Source: Sipunculus nudus (Eukaryota; Annelida; Sipuncula; Golfingiida; Sipunculidae). Taken from it: 64,000 bases of DNA. The stretch spans positions 3,052,479 to 3,116,478 of the forward strand of contig CM049321.1 in the NCBI GenBank assembly GCA_026874595.1, written 5' to 3'. The notes under the pieces were generated by a model, which saw only the letters and a list, made by a program, of their open reading frames with translations, ran no database searches and had not been told where the DNA came from. Position 1 is the stretch's first letter. Every line of letters begins with the position of its first letter. Made by a program: the position numbers and the translations under genes. This document shows, piece after piece, positions 12,311 through 24,789 of this stretch.

Positions 12311-12477
12311 CAAAATGATTAGATGTATATACTGGTTTGCTCTTGGTGATTTAAGTCTATGTGCACTTTTATTGTCTGAATATATTATGATGAACATTTG
12401 TCAATGATAAGGATAACTCCTAATGAATAAACAATTCATTTAATATAATGGGTAATCTATTAATATATAATATACAA

Positions 12478-12495
12478 TATACATATATATATATG

Positions 12496-12546
<51 letters not shown>
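12478..12546. repeat. (TA)n microsatellite with ATATATGTATATAT interruptions
   Basis: The tract directly abuts the solo LTR at 12547, and the LTR's target duplication (ATAT) lies inside it. Confidence 0.95.
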
Positions 12547-12550
<4 letters not shown>

Positions 12551-13348
12551 ACGGAACCTAATATAAACAGATCACGTATGTGTGATGAACACAAATTTTG
12601 CAATGGAGATAAAAACAAATCAGATTCTGTAACACTAGGCAGCGTGAAATCTCTAGGGGAATGAATAAAGAAGTCAGTGTTTTTTTTGTAAACAAATAAC
12701 TATAATTTGTTTTTAAAACAACCCTAACAATACAATACACTAAATCAATAAAATTTTACAGTAAAACTGCGGTATAGCAACAAGTCAATAGAATCACACA
12801 GAAAGATAATGGTACAGTACCTGGATACCAATACCGTCACCACGATAAGTCCTTTAAATGTAAACTCTCGGAGAATGACAGTCCAGTGAAAAGTTCTTGC
12901 AACAACCCAGAAAGTAAACTGAAGTCCAAATGTATAAGTCCAGGAGAAAATCTTTGAAAACATATAATTGCCGCATTCGTCGGATAAGGTCTTTGAATTT
13001 AACACACGCTTCTGCGTCCGCTTGAATCAGCTCTGCTGTCTCTCTCTGCCCTCTGCTTAAACACAGCCCCTTATATACTCTTCACACCTCAAGCCGGGAA
13101 TTTTCCACTTCTTGAACAGTCTATAAGATCTTGCACAACACAGTAAAACACGCGTTTCAGGAATTCTCTAGAAAGTCATCGCTGCGTGTCTCTACAAACC
13201 AGGCTCATCACGTGACCCACGACCAAACCAGCATGACAACAAGAGTTCAACCGGTACGGATTAAACATAGAATGTAACAAGCGGCCAGGCAAGAGCGCTA
13301 CAACATGAGTCACGCCCGTGTCACATAATAAACAGAGCACCTGGAACA
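12547..13348 (-). mobile_element. Solo LTR, family copy 2 (802 bp)
   Basis: On the plus strand it runs from TGTTACGGAACCTA to the AACA after CACCTGG, the inverse of the LTR at 1661-2420, with TGTT/AACA ends. It is flanked by ATAT on both sides (12543-12546, 13349-13352), compatible with a 4-bp target duplication but weak evidence inside a TA tract. No internal retrotransposon sequence adjoins it, so it is a solo LTR left by LTR-LTR recombination. Confidence 0.8.
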
Positions 13349-14322
13349 ATATATATATTTATATATTATACATACTTCTTTTTAGAACTCTGAAAGATTC
13401 CGCAGAATTGGATGATCATCCTCCTGATGGGGTTTGTGGAAAATTATTTCGGTTATAATCCAGTAATGCCATCCCCTATCAGATTATTAACTATATAACT
13501 TTTTACTACCATGCTGATTGTATAGCGCATAGAAAATAAACGTATTTTTAAGCTTCCTTCAGTGGATATCTTTACGTTTTACATGAGCTTCACAAATCCT
13601 CGTTAAATAAGCTTGAAACAGCGAGCACCAGTAGGAAGATTCGGACGCAACCGGAAATTGTAATACCAAAGGAAACAAAACATACAAAACCTATAGCGCA
13701 GGGGCTCTTGGTTATCGAAGGCAAAACATTAACAGAAGACAGCATTTCTGAGGGGTCTTATTATCTGGACACATGAAAATATGAATTTTGACCAACGACT
13801 TAGTTTCGGCTGTACAGTGATCTTTACTGTATATAACGTTATATAGGGTTAAAAAATTTCAATTCTTAAATTGAACTCTTTCTAAATGTATTGATCTCGT
13901 TCATCGCCATGTAACAGGGAATAAGTCAAACGATTCATGTAAGGTACAACATATATTCACTGTGGCCGTCTTGGCACAAAACCAACCTAATCCTTCAAGA
14001 CATTAGCACCAGCGTCCCATCCTTATCATAACACTGTATCTTGTGAACATTGTTTTACTTTAAAAAAATAATAATTCTTTACATTAAATAAACTATTATC
14101 CAGTATGCCTTCCATTTAGTATTGTTCTTTTAAACTCAAACATAACTAAAAGCTACCTGGGATATAGCAATATGTTGTTGTTCCTTCGTCTATTAGGTGG
14201 GAGCAGGTTGTCCGTTAACAATCCATTGATTTATGGAACAAAAATATACTGTTTGTAAATAACAAATAGAACTTTAAACAAATATATGAATGATAACATC
14301 TTAAGTGAAATAATTAGTATTC

Positions 14323-14450
14323 TTAACATTCGGTAGCCTTTTCACAAATTCCAAGGAATTTCATCGTTTTCCAAGTACACTTACAGTTCCCCTCGTTTCC
14401 CTGGGAAAGAAAGATGTGATCGTTCATTGCCATGTACCCATTTCAGTTTT
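14323..14450 (-). pseudogene. C-type lectin last-exon fragment (copy 2)
   Basis: This is the duplicate of the fragment at 7735-7866 in the second unit, with the same truncated end of the domain and stop at 14323-14325. It lacks the acceptor and the first two thirds of the exon. Confidence 0.65.
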
Positions 14451-15220
14451 TTTGAAGAGGATCAGTCAAACGATTCATGTAATGTACAACATTTATTCAC
14501 TCTGGCCGTCTTGGCACAAAATGAACTTAATCATACAAGACATTAGCAACACCGTACCTTCGTTATCACAACACTGCATCTTGTGAACACTGTTTTACAT
14601 TTAAAATAAACATTTCTCAACATTAAGCTGCTGTTTGTTATTGTTAAAACACTAAGAGAATTGAAAAGGCATTTTGCATACCAAGTGTATCCATAAAACG
14701 CAGAAACCGTGTCAATATACATGACATAATGGTATATCAAGAAAAACATTACGTCTCCTTAGCAACATTTCATTTCATGTTTATTTTGAACCAGCAGTTG
14801 ATTTTTTTAATAGGTTTTTATTTAATACAGGTATGAGAATAATTTAGATGTAAACACCAATGTCCTATACACACCCTGACAGGGGTCGCTCTACATTGAC
14901 ACCAGAGTTACATAATCCACTGCTTTTTACTGCAGCGTTTGTTTCCAACCAGAGCGGATCGCACCAGTAAACTATTATCCACTGATAATATCCAGTACGC
15001 TTTCCATTTATTATCTTTTTTTTTACGTAAACATGACTCGAAGCCACCTGGGATATAGCAATATATTTTTGTTCCTTCGTCTGTTTGTTGGAAGCATGTT
15101 GTCCGGTCAGTCCGACTATCCAAAGACCCATGGAACAGAAAAATATAGTCTTGTATATAACAAAAAGAATTTTAAACAAATATATGAATGATAACATCTT
15201 AAGTGAAATAATCAGTATCC

Positions 15221-16561
15221 CTAACAATCTGTAGCCTTTTCACAAAGTCCAAAGAATTTCATCGTTTTGAAAGTACACTTCCAGTGCTCCTCATTTCCCA
15301 TGGATAAGACAATGTTATCACATAGCAGTCCACTCGTAAAGGGGTACCCTTTAGGCCATGCCTCGTATTCAACGGCCTTCCCAGTTGCCGCCCATGACCA
15401 TTTCCGTGCAATGATATCGTATGATCCGCTCGTCCAATAATTATATACAAGCGTCCCTGGAATAGAGGTAATAAGGATGTCAGATATTTTTAATTTTGTC
15501 CACATATTGGCGATGGTACTCCATTGAATAAATGTGAATTTGTTGCGATCTAAAGTTTAGATAGTAACATTAAAAAGGAGAGAATTGTCCTAATACCAAG
15601 GTTTAAATCATCTATCGCAAGCATTTCATTTTAAGGGTTACAAACAATAAGCCATATCCTACTCTTAATATAGCTGTGTTTATCTGAAACGTACTCAGTT
15701 TCTTGAAGTGCTCCTGTTCCTCTCTCGTCTCTATGCTGACGAGGTCACCACCAGCTGCTATACATGCGTCTCGGGAGCCATCCCACGTTAAAGACCTCTC
15801 AATGATCCTATAGCAAGACCGTCCATGGGCCCCATTCCGCATAAATGGATGTTTCCAGCCTTCTGGACAAGGGCCTAGATATAATGTTAATATAACAGTT
15901 GTTTGCAAATTCTATAAACAAAATAATACCAATTAAAGAAAATCCTGAAATACACCTGCAAGAATTACTAGAATGGCTTTGTTTTCGCAGTCCCAAGGAC
16001 AGGTGTTATCCACCAAGTGCTCCTGCCCCCCCCCCCAAAAAAAAGAAAAACTGCTTATTTGTGCCGAAACACACCCACACACAAACACACCAACACACAC
16101 TCACAGACGCATTCTGAGATTTAAATGTTTATTTCTCAAATATTCACATTTACACAAAATCATTTACAGAATTATTGATATAAAGTACCGGTGCATAGGG
16201 TTTTTGGTCGAGTTTTCTCGCCTGTCTCTATTAACATATCCATAACTTTTGACAAGGTCTCCTGTAGGAGCGGATCCTTGCAGTGGTCCTTACACATTGC
16301 TGCACAACGTGGAGTGACTGTGCTGTTTTGCTTCTGTTGTACTGCTGAATGCTGGTTATTCTCCAAACCGAAACCCATACTTGCTGCACATATAATACCT
16401 ATAATAACAATATCGTTATGATAATCGGTAACTTGTTTTGCTTCAAGTATTCATGGGTTTGTAAATTTTATTGACTGTAAAGATTTACACAATTGCTATA
16501 AGTAATATCTGCATAATATCTTACCTGACCAAGGTATCATGGCCATTCGATATAACCACAT
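15221..16561 (-). pseudogene. C-type lectin gene copy B, four exons, one-base frame break
   Basis: Exons on the minus strand are 16561-16525 (start MWLYRMAMIPWS), 16398-16189, 15874-15663 and 15456-15221. All junctions are phase 1. Donors and acceptors are CAG|GTAAG, TATAG|GT, CCG|GTACT, CTAG|GC, AGA|GTAGG and TTCCAG|GG. Exons 1-2 give a hydrophobic leader (IICAASMGFG) and a Cys-containing helical neck (CAAMCKDHCKDPLLQ, one NST sequon). Exons 3-4 give the C-type lectin domain: GPCPEGW, RSCYRI, DACIAAGGDLVSIE, YWTSGSYD, WSWAATG, LLCDNIVLSMGN, GLCEKA. The canonical EPN/QPD and WND calcium-sugar motifs are absent. Exon 3 is 212 bp where phase requires 213; against copy A one base is missing near 15690, so the reading frame breaks. 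With that base the product would have about 231 residues. The start codon is uncertain because the frame is open further upstream. Confidence 0.7.
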
Positions 16562-17977
16562 TTTCCGAATTGGAGAACCCAGATAAGAGACCACAGTCGA
16601 GAGACCACAAATCCCAGCCAGAGGGATCCCGGATCGAACTTTGCTATGTAAGTCTTCACAACTGTCACTTTTCATCAACAACAAAATCTCGGTGTCAATC
16701 AAAGTTAATCCATCCCAAATCCCGCTTATACGTCCGTTTATAATGAAATGGCAGGCTGTAACAATTTGATAGAATCGTTTCAACTAAAAATCTACAGTAG
16801 TCGAAGATACTTTTAAAATTCTTGTAGCCCTAGTAATCCTATGCTCGGGTTAAACAATGTTGGCCCTTTTATGCTCATTATATTTATGAGAAAACTGAAA
16901 ACAAGTTACGCACACACATTAGTATGGCAAAAATAATGTTACGAGATGTCCCGCATACACCTTAACTTCTGAAGTACCGAATTTATTTAAATTTCTGACA
17001 GACTGTAAACCAATTATAGTGCTCAATGTTTACCCCCTGCTATCTGCATTAGTTCTTTAGGTGCAATTTCTGTTTTAACAATCTCTTATCCCTGAGCTCT
17101 TTAGATCAATTTTTTTACACTGTTCTCATTATAATTATGAGATAACCATAAGAAATTTAAAATATACGGGCTTGGTTCTGTATCTCAAAGATGATGATAC
17201 AAGACTAAATGCGATATCTTGCATATGACTTACCTTCTCAGGTAGAGAATTTACCAGCCCATCATGTGACTGACTTTAGGCCAATCATATGGCTCCACGC
17301 AGAGCTCCCGACTCTTGCATAAGTATTGTATTCCGTAATCGATCAACTTGTTTATTTATATCTTTAATAATAAATCCATATACACAGAAAGCGCCCTATT
17401 TGACAGATGTCCTCCTTTGGTAGTGTAACAGTTTAGCATCGAAACCAATTAATACATATGTCTAATAGATTTGCAGAAATATGAAAGGGATTTATTAGAA
17501 ACAAAATGATAGTCTATTTTAACCATATTTTTTATTGTTGCAAAATACATCAAATTTATGTCAGGTGAAATTTATGTCGTGTAAAGTTTCTCCTCGGCAC
17601 ATTAAAACTACAGAGGGAAAATATATCTGATTTAATTGAAGTCATTAGCAACTGCATGTCTGGGGAATATTATGATGCGCAGTTTTAAAACATGATTTGG
17701 GCAGCTCAAACATTTCATACACGACTGATAAACTAAATGTGTAAGCTATTCATCATATAAAAGGGCCGGGTATGTATATATAAATATCCTGTGAACTGTA
17801 ATATTGAATCAGTATGTATTTCTGTAATGATTATGAATAATTTATCGTATTTTCTTACTTAATCGTCCCTGGACTTTGATTTGCATTTTTTACTAGTAAA
17901 TGATAGTTGACTAGTCATGTGAATAGTTTATTAAGCAATCATCTCCGATTGGATTTTATTTATATATTTGACGTATG

Positions 17978-17978
<1 letters not shown>

Positions 17979-18026
<48 letters not shown>
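17979..18026. repeat. (TA)n microsatellite
   Basis: About 24 TA units, in the position paralogous to the array at 10171. Confidence 0.95.
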
Positions 18027-18028
<2 letters not shown>

Positions 18029-18536
18029 CCTTTTGAACTGTTGAATCGTCCCTTTTTCCTTCATATTGACATATATATGTATGTGTATATATAGGGTAAT
18101 TAATGGGGCGATTAATGCAACAGAGGACGTAATTTAGACCATAATATATACTTCCAGTTCCAATGTGCATATGCAGGTGATTCTTGTGTTCCTGATAGAA
18201 GATGTATCCTACTTGGATTTACCACACTAGCACACATGTGTACCCACATCAAAGTTTATATTAATATAAAAAAATGCCTAGATCCCTTTACTAGTAAACA
18301 AATGAACTGCGTATAATAATAAATATATATACTTCCTGTTTACGTTCTTTTTGGATTATTCTTGAAGAGAGGACTTTTTTCCGTTGTCAAAACTCAACAC
18401 TTATTATTTATGTATGAAACGTCAACTTAAATTGTGTAGTTTCTTGGCGGCCAGAATTTAACTATTATCCATTTACTACACCTGAGCCATATGGCGCCAG
18501 TTATTATGTCTTGCCCTTGGTTAGTTTATTAGTCTG

Positions 18537-18960
18537 TGAGTAATGTTAAGGTCTTTATATAATTTGATTAAGATTTGTGGATGATTAGGATGGGTAATCT
18601 GAACTACCATTATATATATTTAATTCATAGGATTTTAGAACTGTGACAGCTCTGCAGACATACAAAGCAATATTTGATAAGCACCCCCCCCCCCCCCCCC
18701 CTCCACCCCTTGATTAAATGTTATCATTCAGCAACTTCAACCACTTTTATATTTAAGAGGTAAACGAGGAAATGAGATCTTCCTCAATTTTGTTACGGTT
18801 GTTGAAGATAATACTCAATAGAAGAAATGTGAATTTGTGGCAATCTACTTAAAGTTTCCACAGTTATCCTAAAAAGTGAGTGACTTGTCAAAAGAGCAAA
18901 GGTCAAATCCTTTAGCACAAGGATAACAAATTTCCGGTTGCGAACAAAATATTGTCCTAT
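18537..18960. repeat. Tandem segmental duplication, start of unit 3 (truncated)
   Basis: The block start (GTCTTTATATAATTTGAT, poly-C near 18684, then GAGGTAAACGAGGAAATGAG) is shared with 6262 and 10569. Similarity stops near 18960, before any lectin exon, so the third copy is partial. Confidence 0.7.
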
Positions 18961-19477
18961 TAGGGGCTGCCCACCTAGGCCACTCTACAGACGACTACTG
19001 GCTACCAAGTTGTCGCCTCATGGTCGCGGGGGGGGGGGGGGGGGGGGGTCTCCTGTATGGTTGTCTGTAGTCGTCCGAAGTCGCCCAAAGATGCGCGGCC
19101 TTTTACCTGTCGCCGCCGGATTTTCAACACGTTCATAATTCTCAGACGACAGCTTTTTTTACTGTTATCAAAACATAGCGGCATGACATCGAGTCGAACG
19201 ACAGAGGCAGCGCGCTTGATGAGTGAGAGCCGTCTCGGTATTGATTACGTATTACTGGTCATCACAGCCTAATCATGTATATATATATATATGTCTGTCT
19301 GTGTTACAGAAGCTCTGCGAACGAAATATATACAACGTAACCTCTACGGGCCATTTCTAAACATATGGGCAGCTGTATATAATGGACAGTTTGTATAGTC
19401 TCGTTTTATCTTCCCCTTTTTGTGTTACATTCAGTATCGCCGTATATATAGTCTGGCCCGGTAGCAACCATTACAGG

Positions 19478-19514
19478 TTCCACTGTCTCTCTGTCTCTCT
19501 GTCTCTCTCTCTCT

Positions 19515-19566
<52 letters not shown>
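19478..19566. repeat. Compound (CT)n-(TA)n microsatellite
   Basis: CTGTCTCT units are followed by about 24 TA units. Confidence 0.95.
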
Positions 19567-19569
<3 letters not shown>

Positions 19570-19760
19570 ACAACAAACTCTTTCCCTTTAATGTTCCAGC
19601 ATTGCACGACTCTGTACCCCGTTTTATTCTATTGTGCCCCCGAGGACAACAGGATCAGAGTCAGTCATTCACTTGCTCTCCACGATACGCACAAAGCATA
19701 ATCTTGTTATCTCGTAAAGTCCCGGCATTTCAAACCACGCCATAAGCTTCTTTCTAACAA

Positions 19761-19812
19761 CATTCACCTGAGGATCAGGTCACATCCCGTGAGACAGTCT
19801 GTGGTGAATTTA
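19761..19812 (+). ncRNA. Decayed hammerhead-like motif beside (TA)n
   Basis: ATTCAC-CTGAGGA is followed by a CAGG/CATCCCG region and GAGAC, with GTGAAT downstream able to pair with ATTCAC. It is homologous to 38113-38166, but the GAAA core is changed to GAGA, so activity is unlikely. Confidence 0.35.
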
Positions 19813-19832
19813 CAGTGTCTTTTTCTTCAGTG

Positions 19833-19833
<1 letters not shown>

Positions 19834-19907
<74 letters not shown>
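19834..19907. repeat. (TA)n microsatellite
   Basis: About 37 TA units, directly downstream of the hammerhead-like segment. Confidence 0.95.
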
Positions 19908-19911
<4 letters not shown>

Positions 19912-20939
19912 CTAATGCATATTCTTACACAGCTCTATTTTCCTCAGATTTAATGTTTCGTTGGCAAGTTTTCATACATACACAAAAGAATTAAGATATG
20001 CATTATTCAATTAAATGGAAAGTAAGTACCATTGCAAAAAGCTTTTGATGGATATTTCACGCGCGTCTGCAGTGTCAGACTCATAATTGTAGACAAGGTC
20101 TTCTTCGTGCCTGGATGTTTGCAGCCTATGTAAGGGAGCCCAAGTGTTCTATTTTCCTACTTTTGTCCTGCTTAATACTGGTGATTGTTCAAACCGGAGA
20201 CAATTCTAGCCAAACATATAATACCCATAGAAAAAAAATTGGCAATTTGTTAATTGATTTTTTTTTTCTCCTGTGTCACATATATACGGGTTTATCGGTT
20301 TGACTGTTATTACACAATTTCAATTCTTGCATTTTTTAGATATGAAGTAGCTCGAAACAACAAATCCCCTTGTGTCTCATCATTTTTAAATACTGTGGGA
20401 GTGGTTAATTTGGCGCGTCTAATTTTCGCGCTTTTTCCCTTTTACAGCATTAGCGCAGTTCGAATTTTCGCGCAAATCAGTATGGGATTTTCAATTTGTA
20501 TTAAATTATCAAAATATTTACACGATTACATAAAATAAAGGTTTGTGACGCAACCTACCTTCCACCTTACATGTCTCCTGGCTACGGGCTAGTGAGTACT
20601 GTGATTGCATCGGGTAAACAATACGTAATTACCAGGACTAATTACGTTTGGTGATGCTATGGAACTGAACCCATGCAGAAACGCTTTTTGACATATTAGT
20701 AAATTGACCACTATCGCGGCTGGCTCTCAATTGTATTTCAGAGACTTTTTGAGGGTGGTTCTAAAGGTCTATAAAGGCTATTTGTTTCACAGTTGATTAT
20801 ACAAATCACTATTAAGCGGAGTGGTTTGCGGCTGAGATATTATTTGCTATGAAATCTTATAACAAGCAACTTGACTACTCTAAAATCCTGGTTGAAGAAG
20901 CCTCAACTCAAGCGACCTGGCAAGGATGGATTCCCACAC

Positions 20940-20960
20940 TCACCTGACTGTGTCAGGTGA
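20940..20960. repeat. Perfect 9-bp inverted repeat
   Basis: TCACCTGAC and GTCAGGTGA are separated by TGT. Each arm holds an E-box-type CACCTG. Function is unknown. Confidence 0.6.
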
Positions 20961-21764
20961 GAATTCTGCAGTCTTACAAGTGGCGAACGATTGCATTGAT
21001 CAGCTAGTGACATCACAGACTGCCAATAAATACCAAAATTACGATGAAAACACAAGACTTTTGTGTATACAAAATAAATGATTATTCTCACTCCCCCATC
21101 AAATATTAACGATCTATATGACACATCATTGTCTATTCAACTCGCCAATACTATTTACTTGTATCTTTAACAAGAGTGTCAGCACCTGAGAGTAAAAACT
21201 TAAACTACATAAACATTTCTAGGGTGTTCGAAATAACGCGGGTCCTTTATTTAGCGCAAATCACGCTCCCGCGAAAAGCGCGAAAATTAAAACCCCGCTA
21301 ACAAAATCACTTCCACAGAATATTGCTTTTACACAGAAGCGCCCAATTCATATAGTACTCATCGTCTGTCTGTTTTACTATTTAGTATTGTTACTAAACC
21401 TGTTAATATATAGGCCTGGTCGAACATATTTTCTTCTCATCTTGGAGATGACAGATATTGATTTTATTATAAACATAAACGGCTATCATTATTCTGACAA
21501 AGACCCTTGTCCCTAGACAGCCAGTAGCAGTGCCTGTTTACCTTAATTAACACACACGCTTATTTTTACAGTAACACATGTATGTAAAACATCAATTGTT
21601 AAATCTAATGTCAACCAATTTTAGCAAATTATGTATAAAATTTACAATGATATACAAACATATAAGCGTGAACTAACTACAATACGCGTAATAATTTGAT
21701 ATTCCAATTTTGCTTTTTTAGTACGAAAACGTTCATCGAATTCGGACTAGGGCTAGGATTATGA

Positions 21765-22310
21765 AAGTATAGTACTCGGACGAGCTTGAAATTGAGTTCA
21801 ACAAATATGACTCGGACTTGCACTGAGACTTGACCATCTTTGACTCGGACTTACACTCTGGCTCAACTATCCTTGACACAGACTTGCACTTGGATTCCAC
21901 TAGCCCTGACTCGGACTCGCCTCCCTTGACTCTGACTTACGCTCGGACCCGCCTCCCTTGACTCGGTCTGGCATTCGGACCCGCCTCCCTTGACTCGGTC
22001 TGGCATTCGGACCCGCCTACCTTGACTCGGTCTGGCATTCGGACCCGCCTCCCTTGTCTCGGTCTGGCATTCGGACCCGCCTCCCTTGACTCGGTCTGGC
22101 ATTCGGACACGCCTCCCTTGACTCGGTCTGGCATTCGGGCTCCCCTCCCTTGACTCGGTCTGGCACTCGGACTCGCCTCCCTTGACTCGGTTTGGCACTA
22201 TGACTTGGATGGCGGACGCGACTAACCTTGACTCTGTCTTACACTCGGACTTGAATCGTACCTGCACGCAGGCTCGCCTTCCTCGACTCGGACTGGCACT
22301 CCTACTTCAA
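21765..22310. repeat. Minisatellite, 32-bp core unit with degenerate flanks
   Basis: The central part (about 21940-22195) repeats a 32-bp unit containing CTTGACTCGGTCTGGCATTC and GGACCCGCC. Flanking units are degenerate ACTCGGACTTG-type words. The minus-strand ORF of 134 residues (units like RVRMPDRVKGG) comes from the repeat having no stop in any frame. Confidence 0.85.
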
Positions 22311-23316
22311 TGGCGTACACCTGATCACAACCATGTGCTTTGTTTCACTGGTGGAGAGGATATTTCTCCTCACTTCTAGTGGGGGTTGAGGGACAAAGTA
22401 CATGCGCACCATTGTATCGTCAGAAACGTTAGCCTACGGTTTGTTGTTGGATGTTTTAATCAACTGCGAATGATGAATAAATAAGCCTTGGACAATTAGC
22501 TAAATTATTTTCGTTAAACAAAATATCTATACCTTTAGATGTTGGAATGAAGAAAAATTATAGGAGGTGAATTTTGTCGATTTTGTCACGGCGCATTTTG
22601 GCGAGGACGTCCTTACTTCGTGACGGGAGGGGTTTATGTCGATACGTATACTTAGCATAGTTTCCTCACTTTTTCTATGTAAACAAGGCCTATATACCAT
22701 CGAAAATGCAAGGAGATTTAAAAAATACACAGAGTTATAATGGGATTTTCCATACGTTGTACGTGTCCAAAAAGTGTATACACATACTTTCGTCTGGTTT
22801 ATTTATGCAACAATGTACTTGTATACTATTCGGTGATGTCAAAAATGACGAAAATATTTACATGTTCATCGAGATTTAATGTGCGGCCCTCAAGAGGGAA
22901 GGTATGGCACACTGACTTATGTAATAGGGGCAAAATAACGCCACATTAATGTATTGTATAGTAATAAAACTTTTAATCTGAGAACAAATCATCACATTTC
23001 AATATGCTTCGATTTTGGAATAAATGTACATGTGTTAAGGTTGTCGTCTCCAAGTGGTATGATTTCATAATCAAAATGACAAGAAAATATAAAGATACAT
23101 AGTATTTAGTGGTAACTTGACAATTTACTGGCGCCCCCTACTGATGACACTGCAAATTAAAAATATCTGGGGGTATAATATTGTCATGAGGCAAAATATT
23201 TTGCCGTTTGTGACCTTTGTTGTCATGAAAACGTCATCGCTTCAGGGCATCATTTGAGAAAAGTAACTAGGATGTACACAATTTGTAGGAATGTACAGCG
23301 TAAAAGCTTTATTTAA
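22311..23316. other. No gene or repeat recognised
   Basis: AT-rich sequence. The short ORFs carry no motif or splice context. Confidence 0.5.
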
Positions 23317-23697
23317 TTATTTTTCAAACAGTGCCACACTTTTACGTACACATTTTTAAACAGAATATCACCAAAGAGTCTTAAGTGCAGGAATATACCT
23401 ACGGCTAAACTAAGGTTATCAAACCATAAATGTCCAATAGAGATAGAAAGACACCAAGGTATAAACAGGCAGGACAGGAAATGTAATATATGTGATAATA
23501 TTGAAATTGTTGATGAATATCATATCCTATTAAAATGTAACAACAGAGAGTTGGCCAAACTTCTAAAGACCTACATCCCCCAATACTATTATAAAAAAGA
23601 AACAAGTATGCTTAAATTTGTCTAACTTATTAATAGCAAAGGCAGCACTTTAAACAATATCTTTAGATTTGTAATTCATGCTTTAAAATTGGTTTAA
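23317..23697 (+). pseudogene. LINE polyprotein C-terminus (zinc-ribbon-like tail)
   Basis: One frame is open from 23317 to a TAA at 23623. It reads KLRLSNHKCPIEIERHQG, then KCNICDNIEIVDEYHILLKC (a C-X2-C...H...C cluster of the kind that follows the reverse transcriptase in many LINEs), then YYYKKETSMLKFV. Past the stop the same frame continues with LINSKGSTLNNIFRFVIHAL to a second stop at 23695-23697. The first stop is therefore probably a CAA-to-TAA decay change. No reverse transcriptase core is present. Confidence 0.75.
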
Positions 23698-24789
23698 TCA
23701 TACTTAACTCAAGTGTAAGGTGATGTAAACATGCTATTCATAAGGTCATTTGCTTAAGAGATAGGCTAGAACTAATAGGTGTTTTAGACCTGATCCCCCT
23801 ATAGACTGGTTCTGTTAAAAATATTGATCTGCATTTCATCTTGTATTATCTTGGGTCAGGGCTGCACTATAATAGCAACATCATCACTTGTACATGAATC
23901 AGCATAGTACCTAGACTTGCAGGTAGTTTAGTTATAGCTACATTAGGTTAGTAATAGGGATTCCAATATTACATATCAGAAAAATACAAAGGATAATGTG
24001 ACACATAAAATGCAATAGTATTAAGATAGATTTGTATGCATAAATTATCTGCATATCAATACTATGTACATATTAGTTCTATACCCTATAAGAGGGTCAT
24101 GAACCATATGACTTTGTAATATGATATTGATGGTACCAAATGTTTTCCTTACTTTAAGTATTAGTTATACGAAAGAAAATTTAATGGACAAGTAACTTGC
24201 TAAATTTGTAGTAGATGAAGGCATATCAACCCATACTGTATTACTTTGTATATATGGACATACTATTTATATAACCATTTTATATACATTTATGAGCTCG
24301 ACCCTCATAGGAAGTGCTGTGATTAAGTATTGAAAGTGCCAAAAAATCTTACATTTTGTTAAGTATCTTATCAGTTCATCATTTGTAGTAGACCAGACCT
24401 AAATAACAGTTCATTGGAGAACCAGAATTTCAGGGGAAATTTTGTAATACAAACTATTCTAATTATGTATATTTCTGTATGCTGCATATGTGTATATTTT
24501 ATATAAATGCATTTAAATGCTATAGATGTATGTAAAAGCACAGACTTACACGTATGTATATATGTTTATATGTATATGTGATTATATGTATTCATATGAT
24601 GTATATGTTTGGCAACATTCATAAATTCATTCCAGTATATATAATATATGTATTAATATTGATGTACACCAGTGCATGAAACCTTACTATGAAGATACTT
24701 TAATAACAACAACAGTAATAATATATGTGATATTTATCAGTGAATGCTGGTGCTCCATACAATCATTGTATTGTAAAGAGCTTATAAAA

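Larger units (their letters stand above)
10569..18536. repeat. Tandem segmental duplication, unit 2
   Basis: This is the second copy of the lectin-bearing block. It is longer than unit 1 because it contains the 39-bp minisatellite (12004), a solo LTR (12547) and roughly 0.9 kb with lectin exons 1-2 that unit 1 has lost. It also has an additional decayed lectin exon at 11013. Confidence 0.75.
18961..21764. other. Non-coding stretch with CG-rich dispersed repeats and microsatellites
   Basis: Positions 18961-19160 hold a GC-rich segment with repeated GTCGTC/GTCGCC words and a G-run, looking like a dispersed repeat. Positions 20400-20480 and 21230-21300 share AATTTTCGCGC-type words, partly as inverted copies. 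An ORF at 20115-20240 has a hydrophobic stretch but no usable donor. No gene is supported. Confidence 0.5.

Noticed and set aside
11972-12397. 141-codon minus-strand ORF of 13-residue repeats
   Set aside because: It is explained by a 39-bp minisatellite; no leader, splice context or family match.
15956-16009. Extra lectin exon reading TCPWDCENKAILVILAG before the domain
   Set aside because: Its donor phase fits exon 3, but entering it from exon 2 in phase 1 gives an immediate TAA.
16189-16378. Reading the lectin neck exon as a terminal exon ending in TLYQ-stop
   Set aside because: A phase-1 donor just before that stop joins cleanly to the lectin exon, so the stop is intronic.
20115-20303. 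ORF with a hydrophobic leader-like stretch (CSIFLLLSCLILVIVQTG)
   Set aside because: No usable donor or downstream partner exon was found; it lies in repeat-like DNA.
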